The notes beneath the pieces are model-generated. The model did not search any database. It was not told where the DNA came from and worked only from the letters and a program-made list of their open reading frames with translations. The position numbers were made by a program, and so were the translations under genes. 64,000 nt of DNA from a bacterium (GTDB taxonomy: Bacteria > Calditrichota > Calditrichia > RBG-13-44-9 > J042): assembly GCA_015485355.1 (NCBI GenBank), contig WFTQ01000076.1, forward strand, positions 18,585-82,584, written 5' to 3'. Shown in pieces: positions 27,175 through 35,075 of the stretch (the first letter of the stretch is position 1; each line of letters opens with the position of its first letter).

Positions 27175-29340
27175 TCAGGAGGTAGCGCCGCTAAAATAGT
27201 CATAAAACCCTTTTCCGGAATCGGCGATCTGTTGCAACAGTTTTGTCGGTTGATATCGCTCTCCCACTTCGGCGGCCATCGCCGTCATGTCCTGTACCAC
27301 CTGATCTACACCTAACCGATCCACATACACGAGCAATCCTCCCCGGAAAGGCGGGAAGCCTATGCCGAAGATGAGACCGATATCCACATCGCGGGGACTC
27401 CGGACGATATTTTCGTCCAGGCAGCGCGCTGCCTCGTTAAGCATCAGGTAAATTAATCGCTTTTGGATCGTCTCCGGGGGCATTTGCTTTTCCGGCTTCA
27501 CCCCCAGAAAGGCATACACGGCAGGGTCCACCTTTCGGGGACTCCCTTTTTTCTCCTTGGGCAAATAAAACCCTTTTCCCGACTTGATTCCCAAGCGCCC
27601 CGCCTTAACCATTTTTTCAATGCTTTCGGACTCCGGTAGTCGGTCGCCGATATAGTCCTTCATGACCCTTGCCGCCTTGTAGGCCACATCAATGCCCACC
27701 TCGTCATAGAGGCGGAAAGGCCCCATGGGCATTCCAAAATCCAGCATCGCCCGGTCGATATCTTGAATCGATACCCCGGCATCCAGCAAGACCACGGCTT
27801 CTGCCATGTAAGGCATGAGCAAACGATTGATCAGGAAGCCCGGACCATCATTGACCACAATAGGGGTCTTTCCCCATTTTTTCGATAATTCCACAATGGT
27901 AACAACGGTCTGATCGGAGGTCTTTTTACCCCGAATAACCTCTATCAGGGGCATACGATGTACGGGGTTGAAGAAGTGCATTCCCACCATCCGTTCCGGG
28001 TGGGTAACGGCTTTCGCTAATTCTGTGATGGGGATGGTCGAGGTATTGCTGGCCACAATGGTGTCCTTCGAAATGTGTTCCATCAGCTCCTGAAACACCT
28101 TTTTTTTGATGGACACGTCTTCCACCACCGCCTCGATGACCAGATCCGTGTGTTTAAACCCGCTGTAATCCAGGGTCGTACTGATGAGCCCCATCTTCAG
28201 GTCCGCTTCCCGCTGACTCAACCGGCGCCGTTTTACCAGGCCGTCGAAGAGAGATTTGGCGTGGGCCAGTGCGGTCACCAGGGGTTTTTCATCGATATCT
28301 TTCAGGCGCACCGGATGGTCTCGATAGGCAGCCAGTTGGGCTATGCCTCCGCCCATTATCCCGGCCCCCAGGACACCAATTTTATGAATCGGCCGGGGTT
28401 TGACGTCCGGTTTATCCACGCCGTTTTCTTTTTTAATTTCTTCAGTGAAAAAGAAGATTCGAATCAGATTTTTCGATACTTCGGTAACGGCCATTTCGGC
28501 GAACTTGCGGGCTTCGTATTCCAACCCCTGGGCGAAATCGTGTTCGGTGCCGTATTTCACGGCATCCAGAGCGGCCAAGGGGGCCGGATAGTGTCCCCGA
28601 GTTTCCTTCAGCACCATTTCTCTGGACTTTTTAAATATCTGGCTGCGTCCCAAACCGGTGGCTTCCAGGGCAACTTCCATAAGGGGTCGTTTCTTCCGGC
28701 GAGACAGGTAGGTTTTACCACCATCAGCCAGAATGTTTCGAGCTACCTGCAATGCGGCATCTTCCACAATATTATAGGGCACCACTTCATCCACCAAATG
28801 ACTTCTGTAGGCCCGCCGTGCATCCACGGGATTACCGGTAAGAATCATCCTCAAGGCGTTGGATAACCCCACCAGGCGGGGCAAACGCTGCGTCCCCCCC
28901 CAGCCGGGAATCACACCCAGTTTTACCTCCGGTAACCCAATGCGGGTCTTACTGTGATCGCTGGCTATGCGAAAGGTGCATCCGAGAATAAATTCCGTTC
29001 CTCCTCCCATGCAGGCCCCATGAACTACCGCCAGGGTGGGAAACGGTAGATTTGCCCAGCGATCGATCAGATTCTGACCCAACCGCGATTTTTCATACGC
29101 ATCATCCACCGTGGTAATCTTGAAAATCTCATGCACATCGGCACCGGCAATGAAAATATTCTCCTTGCCACTGACCAGATAGGCCAACCGAATCTCTCCA
29201 TTGACTTCCAGCTCATCGATCAACGCGGGTAATTCCTCCAGAACCGCCCGATTGAAAATGTTGGCCCGGCTGTCAGGAAGGTCAAACACAATTTTCAGAA
29301 TACCCTTGTCTACAAATTCGGTGTGAAAAACTTTGCCCAT
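27175..29340 (-). CDS. fadJ: Fatty-acid oxidation complex alpha subunit (enoyl-CoA hydratase / 3-hydroxyacyl-CoA dehydrogenase)
   Basis: 721 residues, normal for FadB/FadJ. The crotonase domain (about residues 1-190) has the oxyanion motif 'HGACMGGGTEFILGC' and a catalytic Glu in 'GLPEVKLGVIPGWGGTQRLP'. The NAD-binding 3-hydroxyacyl-CoA dehydrogenase part has 'IGVLGAGIMGGGIAQLAA' (about 325) and 'GMHFFNPVHRMPLIEVI' with the catalytic His, followed by the C-terminal domain ('GFPPFRGGLLVYVDRLG'). It performs the second and third steps of beta-oxidation. The thiolase gene lies 111 bases upstream on the same strand, so the pair forms the usual operon. AGAGAGGAG precedes the ATG. Confidence 0.95.
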   Translation of the reverse strand: MGKVFHTEFVDKGILKIVFDLPDSRANIFNRAVLEELPALIDELEVNGEIRLAYLVSGKENIFIAGADVHEIFKITTVDDAYEKSRLGQNLIDRWANLPFPTLAVVHGACMGGGTEFILGCTFRIASDHSKTRIGLPEVKLGVIPGWGGTQRLPRLVGLSNALRMILTGNPVDARRAYRSHLVDEVVPYNIVEDAALQVARNILADGGKTYLSRRKKRPLMEVALEATGLGRSQIFKKSREMVLKETRGHYPAPLAALDAVKYGTEHDFAQGLEYEARKFAEMAVTEVSKNLIRIFFFTEEIKKENGVDKPDVKPRPIHKIGVLGAGIMGGGIAQLAAYRDHPVRLKDIDEKPLVTALAHAKSLFDGLVKRRRLSQREADLKMGLISTTLDYSGFKHTDLVIEAVVEDVSIKKKVFQELMEHISKDTIVASNTSTIPITELAKAVTHPERMVGMHFFNPVHRMPLIEVIRGKKTSDQTVVTIVELSKKWGKTPIVVNDGPGFLINRLLMPYMAEAVVLLDAGVSIQDIDRAMLDFGMPMGPFRLYDEVGIDVAYKAARVMKDYIGDRLPESESIEKMVKAGRLGIKSGKGFYLPKEKKGSPRKVDPAVYAFLGVKPEKQMPPETIQKRLIYLMLNEAARCLDENIVRSPRDVDIGLIFGIGFPPFRGGLLVYVDRLGVDQVVQDMTAMAAEVGERYQPTKLLQQIADSGKGFYDYFSGATS

Positions 29341-29451
29341 GTTTGGCTCCTCTCTCTATTAAATCCATCCGGCAATTTAATCGCCCCCACAGCCTTACTT
29401 TGCCTCGGGGGCAGGCCATGGCGGCGGAAATCCTCTCGAAGCCGGCTTCGG

Positions 29452-30738
29452 CTACCGTCTTTCCAGTATGATCGCCCCTCCCTGTCCCCCTCCAATACAC
29501 ATCGAAGCGACTCCCAATTCCAGATCCCGACGTTTCATCTCTTTTAATAACGTAAGAACCAATCGGGCCGCAGAGGATCCGACCGGATGTCCGAGCGCAA
29601 TGGCACCGCCATTGACGTTGAGCCGCTCTCGGTCCAGAGGTTCCAGAAGGGTTTGATCCCCGAAAGTCTGTTCCACAAAACGGCGATCGGCGAATAGCCG
29701 TTCGTTGGCGATCACCACGGCGGCAAAGGCTTCGTTAATTTCCCATAGCTGCACGTCTCGGGACTTCAGGCCGGCCTTTTTCAAGGCCTTGGCAATGGCG
29801 TAGGTTGGGGCAATGCCCATATGTGAGGGGTCTACCCCGGCAAATGCATATCCCCGGATATAGCCCAATGGTTCCAATCCCATCGCCTTGGCCTTCTCTT
29901 CCGTCATCAAAATCACGGCCGCCGCCCCATCGGTAATTTGGGAGGAGTTGCCAGCGGTGACGGAACCAAATTTCCGATCAAATACGGGTTTAAGCTTCGC
30001 CAGGGCTTCCATCGACTGATTGTGACGGATTCCATTGTCTTCTTCTTGCAGGGTATCGAACCGGGGTGGAAGAGGAACGGGGACAATTTCTTCCCGAAAG
30101 AGGCCCAATTTGGTGGCCTGACTGGCCCGCTGATGACTCAGCAGCGCATAGGCATCCATTTCCTCGCGTGAAATCTGCAATTCCCTGGCCAGCAGTTCCG
30201 CCGTCTCTCCCATGATCATTCCACAGAAGTAATCGGTTAACCCCAGTTGCAAACTATTGATGGGTTTTAGAAACCGAAGACGCCATCGGGGCAACAAGGC
30301 CAATTTTTCGCCCAGGGTCTTCGCCCGGTTGAAGCGCAGAAGCCAGTCCATAAAGGCCTTGGGGTAAAGCAAGGGGAAGTGGCTCATCGATTCGACGCCC
30401 CCCGCCAGTACAACTTGGGCATCGCCACAGGCAATTTCATAAAACGCTGAAATAATGGCCTGTAAACCGGAACCACAATTTCTTTGCACGGTAAAGGCGG
30501 GCACCTGTTCGGGAATTCCCGATTTTAGAGCGATAATGCGGGCGATATTGATGGCCTCTACCGGCTGGCCAATATTGCCCCAGATCACCTCGTCAATCTC
30601 CCCCGGTGGGATTTCGGTGCGTTCCAGCAATTCCCGGGTTACTATCCGTCCCAGATCATAAGCGGGAATATCGTTGAACACGGTCCAGGCTCTGGTATAA
30701 GGGGTACGCAATCCTTCCACAATCGCAATCCGCGTCAT
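29452..30738 (-). CDS. fadI: Acetyl-CoA C-acyltransferase (3-ketoacyl-CoA thiolase)
   Basis: 428 residues. The acyl-accepting Cys lies in 'VQRNCGSGLQAIISA' (about residue 88), followed by 'GGVESMSHFPLLYPKAF'; 'LWEINEAFAAVVIAN' is the conserved NEAF block; 'NGGAIALGHPVGSSAARL' holds the catalytic His and 'ASMCIGGGQGGA' the second Cys. It cleaves 3-ketoacyl-CoA with CoA to release acetyl-CoA, the last step of beta-oxidation. The length and the insertion after residue 120 fit the FadI rather than the short acetoacetyl-CoA thiolase type. GGGGAGG lies close to the ATG. fadJ follows downstream. Confidence 0.94.
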   Translation of the reverse strand: MTRIAIVEGLRTPYTRAWTVFNDIPAYDLGRIVTRELLERTEIPPGEIDEVIWGNIGQPVEAINIARIIALKSGIPEQVPAFTVQRNCGSGLQAIISAFYEIACGDAQVVLAGGVESMSHFPLLYPKAFMDWLLRFNRAKTLGEKLALLPRWRLRFLKPINSLQLGLTDYFCGMIMGETAELLARELQISREEMDAYALLSHQRASQATKLGLFREEIVPVPLPPRFDTLQEEDNGIRHNQSMEALAKLKPVFDRKFGSVTAGNSSQITDGAAAVILMTEEKAKAMGLEPLGYIRGYAFAGVDPSHMGIAPTYAIAKALKKAGLKSRDVQLWEINEAFAAVVIANERLFADRRFVEQTFGDQTLLEPLDRERLNVNGGAIALGHPVGSSAARLVLTLLKEMKRRDLELGVASMCIGGGQGGAIILERR

Positions 30739-31006
30739 ACGCCGCCTCCCCTGTTTCGATCAAGACACAAGATAATAAAGAAGGTTATACCAGAAAAGGG
30801 ATAAGATGAGTTTTCCCGGATCATGGGGGTGCTTCGATCCGGGATTACCGTTTGGGCATCGTTTGTCCGTCGCCACGATCCATCGGAAAAGAAGGCGACC
30901 CCGATGAGCCTCCGGCGCATACCCCATGCACAACCGCGGGTAGCTTTTCCAATGACAGGAAGTCGGGGCTCCTGTCCCCACCCTCTGCGACATGCGTTCG
31001 GGGAAG

Positions 31007-31129
31007 CTATTGTTGAGTATCCCCCGATGAAGGTTTATTACGCAAGAATTCCCTCATCTTTTTGCGCTGCCGTTTGATGTAGCGTTTTCTCCTTTTGCGC
31101 TTTTCCCTGGGGTTATAGCGCTTGCCCAT
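31007..31129 (-). CDS. Tiny very basic protein (40 aa), ribosomal-protein-like
   Basis: A 40-residue protein starting at an ATG preceded by an excellent RBS (GGGAGGTGACC). It opens 'MGKRYNPREKRKRRKRYIK', and 18 of the first 30 residues are Arg or Lys; the short tail is polar (PSSGDTQQ). There is no hydrophobic core, so it should be an RNA-binding extension-type protein like the small lineage-specific ribosomal proteins (bTHX, bL38/mS38-like). I cannot assign it to one of these families from sequence alone. The gene lies alone between the thiolase and the HAD-family gene, all on the minus strand. The strong RBS, start codon and composition argue that it is real. Confidence 0.7.
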   Translation of the reverse strand: MGKRYNPREKRKRRKRYIKRQRKKMREFLRNKPSSGDTQQ

Positions 31130-31189
31130 GGTCACCTCCCGCTTTATTGAATAAAATAACCATTGTCCCGGCAACAATCCAAATGAATT

Positions 31190-31756
31190 TCACCCCTCCG
31201 GATTCCGGCTGTTTACCGCTTCCAGCACGAATTGATAAAACTCGTTCAACGAAGTCACCCGCGGTCCCGTCCAGTCCTGATTCCAGGGCTGATCCATACA
31301 GACGGCCAGCCGGCCGGTCGCCCGAAACGCCTCTAAGTTATCCACAAAATCATCCAGTAAAGCCAGGCCCTCCACGGCTTCTTTATGATAGCAGATGTGA
31401 ATTTCATTGGTGGGGACTTTAAATTTTCCCAGCCAGATAAATGTGGGATAGCGCCATCGACGGGGCTGCGCAGTTACAATGACATTTTCGAATCGGTGTT
31501 CCCAGCGCCTCATGGCCTCGATGGCGCCAGGATACGGTGGTGCCCCGGTCAAAATTTCTTCCAGGAACTGGCGATCGATGAAATCGTAAATGCGCTCGCC
31601 AATGGGGAAGAAGGCTTCCAGCCGCCGGGAACGCACCGTTTTGATCACATGATCGGGGAATTCTCGACGGTAAATCCGGGTCAAGCCGCCGATAAAATCT
31701 CGTATCACGCCATCCAGATCGACCAGCACCCGGATTTTTTGCGAGTTGTGGCTCAT
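31190..31756 (-). CDS. 5'(3')-deoxyribonucleotidase-like HAD phosphatase
   Basis: 188 residues of the HAD superfamily. Motif I 'VLVDLDGVIRDF' is near the N-terminus (about residues 10-21) with both catalytic Asp residues; motif II is the Thr in 'ENVIVTAQPR'; a later 'LLDDFVDNLEAF' supplies the acidic pair of motif IV. The overall form fits the NT5C/5'-nucleotidase group, which dephosphorylates deoxynucleoside monophosphates, but HAD specificity cannot be read from motifs alone. The ATG overlaps the stop of the upstream SDR gene by four bases (ATGA), and AAGGAGAGG lies inside that gene's end, so the two are translationally coupled. Confidence 0.8.
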   Translation of the reverse strand: MSHNSQKIRVLVDLDGVIRDFIGGLTRIYRREFPDHVIKTVRSRRLEAFFPIGERIYDFIDRQFLEEILTGAPPYPGAIEAMRRWEHRFENVIVTAQPRRWRYPTFIWLGKFKVPTNEIHICYHKEAVEGLALLDDFVDNLEAFRATGRLAVCMDQPWNQDWTGPRVTSLNEFYQFVLEAVNSRNPEG

Positions 31757-32568
31757 ACCTCTCCTTTATCCATCACCAACTCCCCGCCGTCGACCGGGAT
31801 GACCCCTCCGTTGATCCATTGCGCTTCCGGACGCACCAGCAAAGAAATAACATTCGCCACATCCTCGGGAGTGGTGAGTCGTCCCCCGGCATTGCGTTGA
31901 CGGGCCATCTCGATCATTTTCTCATGACCGGGAATTTTCCGCAGCGCCGGCGTATCGGTAACACCCGCCATAATGGCATTCACCGTCACCCCTAAATGCC
32001 CCAGTTCCATACCCAGCTGTTTGACATGATTTTCGAGAGCCGCCTTGGCCGCGGATACCGCCCCGTAATGGGGAAATACCACCTTGCTCCCGCTGCTGGT
32101 CATGGCAAAAATACGGCTCCCCCGCCCCAACAACCCGGCCCAGTACAGTTCTTGAGTCCAGTACACCAGGGAATGGGCCATCACATCCATGGTCATCACC
32201 ATGCTCGCCTTATTAATCGCCTGGTTGGGGGCATCTGCAATGAAGGGTTTTAATGCACCAAACGCCAAACTATGGAGCATGACGTCGATATAGGCTCCGG
32301 CAGGGAGCTGCTTTTTAATCTCGGCCACCACCATCTGGCGTTTTTCATCATCCGCCGCATTCACATTAAAAAAAACCGCCCCCACCCCCTGGCTGCGAAT
32401 CTGATCCATTACCGCTTCCACCTTCGGCATTGTGGCTTTCCGATCCAGATGCACCCCAAAAATATGGAAACCGTCCCGCGCCAGCCGAACGGCCGTGGCG
32501 GCTCCAAATCCACTGCTGCTTCCCAGAATTAATGCATATTTTACCCGTTCTGATTGATTGGTACCCAT
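31753..32568 (-). CDS. SDR-family enoyl-ACP reductase-like oxidoreductase
   Basis: 271 residues with a Rossmann fold. The NAD(P)-binding loop is 'GSSSGFGAATAVRLA' (about residues 16-30). The active site is Tyr168 and Lys175, a Y-x6-K spacing typical of enoyl-ACP reductases FabI and FabL instead of the Y-x3-K of ordinary short-chain dehydrogenases. 'MLHSLAFGALKPF' matches the FabI-like HSxAF motif and the end 'GGVIPVDGG' is standard. Reduction of enoyl-ACP in fatty-acid synthesis is therefore the likely role, though another reductase cannot be excluded. AAGGAGAAGG lies before the ATG. The downstream nucleotidase gene overlaps by four bases. Confidence 0.82.
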   Translation of the reverse strand: MGTNQSERVKYALILGSSSGFGAATAVRLARDGFHIFGVHLDRKATMPKVEAVMDQIRSQGVGAVFFNVNAADDEKRQMVVAEIKKQLPAGAYIDVMLHSLAFGALKPFIADAPNQAINKASMVMTMDVMAHSLVYWTQELYWAGLLGRGSRIFAMTSSGSKVVFPHYGAVSAAKAALENHVKQLGMELGHLGVTVNAIMAGVTDTPALRKIPGHEKMIEMARQRNAGGRLTTPEDVANVISLLVRPEAQWINGGVIPVDGGELVMDKGEV

Positions 32569-32739
32569 TCCTTCTCCTTCATTTTAATGAACTTCAATTG
32601 AATCTGTGATCTTCATTTCACCGGCCACGATATCGGAAATATTGACGCTTTCCTCCCCAAACCCAAACGATTTTTCAGGTCATTCGAACAGAACTTCGTT
32701 GCCCATGTCGGAAAAGCATCTGCCGATTCGGGTGTTTCG

Positions 32740-32764
32740 AAAAGAGAGGCCGGAAAACCCGGCC
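32740..32764 (-). terminator. Terminator after the second S9 peptidase
   Basis: On the minus strand GGCCGG (32764-32759), 5-nt loop, CCGGCC (32753-32748), then TCTCTTTT. It lies 17 bases beyond the stop at 32782. The stem is only 6 bp but all G/C. Confidence 0.65.
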
Positions 32765-32781
32765 CCATCAGGCACCCATTT

Positions 32782-34815
32782 TCAAGGCGTCTTCAAATGG
32801 GTCTCAAACCACCGGAGCGCCCGCAGAAACACGTCCTTACGATGATTGGGCTCCCGCCCCAGCCCGTGGCCCTCCCTGGGATAGATCACAAACCGGACCG
32901 GTCGCCCTAAGGTCTTTAAAGCCTGGTACATCTCTTGCGAATTGGCCAGATTGGTGTAACGATCCTCCTCTCCGTGGAGAATCAACACCGGTGTCCGTAT
33001 ATTTGCCACATAAAAAGCGGGAGAATACTTCACATAAGGATGATCCGGGGTAATGGGCTGCTCCCAATAATAGATGCCCAGATACATTTTCTCCCAGCTG
33101 GGCTGCCAGGAATTGCTCCAATCGGTAAAAAGGCTAAAAATTCCAAAAAGGGACACGGCCGCAGCAAATCGCTGGTTCTGGGAGATGATCCAGTTGGTCA
33201 TGTACCCTCCATAACTGCCCCCAATAACCCCCATCCGGGTGGAATCCACCCAGCCCTTCTGGATCACCGCATCCACTCCCGCCATGATGTCCTGGTAATC
33301 GATGCCGCCCATGTGCCCCCCCGCCCGGTACCAAATGGCTTTTCCAAACGCATCGTCGTAACCAGAGCTTCCCCTGGGATTGGGGGCCAACAACAGATAT
33401 CCGTGATTGGCATATATTTGATGATAGTACGCCTGACGAAAGACATTACGAAAACGCCCGTACGGCCCGCCATGGATGGTTAAGATGAAGGGGTATTTCC
33501 GCCCCGGTTGATAATCCACGGGGAAAACAACCAGCGCCTCGATCTCCTGCCCATCGATACTGGTATAGCGGAAAACGATCTGTCGTCCCAGGTTGTACGC
33601 CGTCAACTGCTTCGAGAAGTCGGTTAAATAGTGGACTTTGCCTTTGCGAAGACGTACAATTTCCGGAAGCCGCCGGGCATCTTCTGCCAGGGCAAACGCC
33701 TGCCCCTTTGAGGCGAATATCAACTGATAGAAATTCCCCCCGTCGGGCGTCCAGCGTACGTATCGTTGCGACGAGCGTCGCCAGAAAAATCGGTAAAGAT
33801 GGGTTTCGGTGCCCTCGGCCACCTGAATGTACAGATTCCCCGAAGGATCAAAGGCGAATGTCTGGATGGAGCGATGCAGGTCCCGGGTCAGCGTATCGGC
33901 GCGGGAGACCCGATGGTCCGGCTGAAAAGGGATACGGGCCAGATCCCATTCCGCAAACTCGATATCCGGAGTCGTTTGCTGGATATAAAACACCCACCGA
34001 CCATCGGGAGAAAACCGAGGTCGATACTCCGGTCCGGGAAAACGGGTCAACGGCCGGTTCCGCCCGCTCTCCAGCTGGAGGCACCAAAGATCATATTTCT
34101 GTTCGTCATCGTAGGCGCCGGTATAATTCGTTTCATACACCATCCACTGTCCGTCGGGGGATAGATCGAATTCACGAACACCGGGATCGAGAACGGCGAT
34201 TCGGCGGGAAGTTAAGGATGGATAGTCTACCTTCCAGACGGTTTTACGCACCACGCCACTATCCTTCACCACCGCATCGAATTTAAGGCGCTTTCTGCGC
34301 TCTTCCCGTTTGCGAATGGAATCGGGTTTGGATTCGGTCGAAATACAAACCAAGAACCGCCCGCCGGGCTCCCACTGATACTGTTCCACCCCTTGGGGCA
34401 GGTCGGTCCAGCGCACCGCTTCCCCGCCGTCGGCCGGTAGGGCCCATACCTGTACCGTCCCCCGCACCCGTTCTCCAGCCCCTCGGGAATAGGGTCTCGC
34501 CGCTAAAAAGGTAATCCATTTTCCATCGGGAGACCAGCGGGGGGCGTATTCATTGCCGGTGCCGTAGGTAAGTCGACGGGGTTTTTCACCGGGAGCGTCC
34601 AGTATCCAGAGCTGGGTTCGCCAACGGCTTTGTTGAAAATCGGGAACGCGTAGGGTAAAAACAATTCGCCGTCCATCGGGGGAAACGTCAAACCTCTGCG
34701 GATATTGGAAACCAAGCACCGCATCGATGGAAAGGGGCTGCTTTTCGGCGGCCCACAACCCCATGGTCAGCCCGAAACCCATTACCGCCGCCATCCCCAA
34801 GGCCCACCGTTTCAT
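32782..34815 (-). CDS. Exported S9 family peptidase (second copy)
   Basis: 677 residues with signal peptide (WALGMAAVMGFGLTMGLWA). A PD40/WD40-like propeller ('VSPDGRRIVFTLRVP', 'APRWSPDGKWITFL', 'YRPRFSPDGRWVFYI') precedes the alpha/beta hydrolase domain. Visible catalytic residues are Ser534 in 'GGSYGGYMTNW', an Asp in 'HGEEDRYTN' and His650 in 'EGHGLGRE'. It is a distant paralogue of the peptidase at 10669-12675; both probably release di- or tripeptides in the periplasm. The ATG at 34815 is chosen; a TTG directly before it is also possible, and GGAGGAGG lies 10-13 bases upstream. It is followed by a terminator, so it is likely a single-gene unit. Confidence 0.92.
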   Translation of the reverse strand: MKRWALGMAAVMGFGLTMGLWAAEKQPLSIDAVLGFQYPQRFDVSPDGRRIVFTLRVPDFQQSRWRTQLWILDAPGEKPRRLTYGTGNEYAPRWSPDGKWITFLAARPYSRGAGERVRGTVQVWALPADGGEAVRWTDLPQGVEQYQWEPGGRFLVCISTESKPDSIRKREERRKRLKFDAVVKDSGVVRKTVWKVDYPSLTSRRIAVLDPGVREFDLSPDGQWMVYETNYTGAYDDEQKYDLWCLQLESGRNRPLTRFPGPEYRPRFSPDGRWVFYIQQTTPDIEFAEWDLARIPFQPDHRVSRADTLTRDLHRSIQTFAFDPSGNLYIQVAEGTETHLYRFFWRRSSQRYVRWTPDGGNFYQLIFASKGQAFALAEDARRLPEIVRLRKGKVHYLTDFSKQLTAYNLGRQIVFRYTSIDGQEIEALVVFPVDYQPGRKYPFILTIHGGPYGRFRNVFRQAYYHQIYANHGYLLLAPNPRGSSGYDDAFGKAIWYRAGGHMGGIDYQDIMAGVDAVIQKGWVDSTRMGVIGGSYGGYMTNWIISQNQRFAAAVSLFGIFSLFTDWSNSWQPSWEKMYLGIYYWEQPITPDHPYVKYSPAFYVANIRTPVLILHGEEDRYTNLANSQEMYQALKTLGRPVRFVIYPREGHGLGREPNHRKDVFLRALRWFETHLKTP

Positions 34816-35075
34816 CAAGGGAATTTCACCTCCTCCATATTTGAAAGCGGTAATTTAAAAAAATAATCCGAAATTTCAACAGGGAAATCATCCCTTAGAG
34901 TGGGAGCCTTCCTTTTCCGGCCCTTCCCGACGCCCCGCGGCCCTGGAAAGCCCCTTCTGCACGGGTCATCCCAATGCCGCACCCATCGCTGGATCGGCCT
35001 CTTGCCGCAGAGGAACGGCGGGGTGTCATTCCGGTTCTGCCGAGGTTCCCCAGAAGCATCAACAGTCCGGTCCTG

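Noticed and set aside
28075..28866. 263-codon open frame on the plus strand
   Set aside because: It is antisense to fadJ, has no RBS and its composition is that of a reverse-complement shadow.
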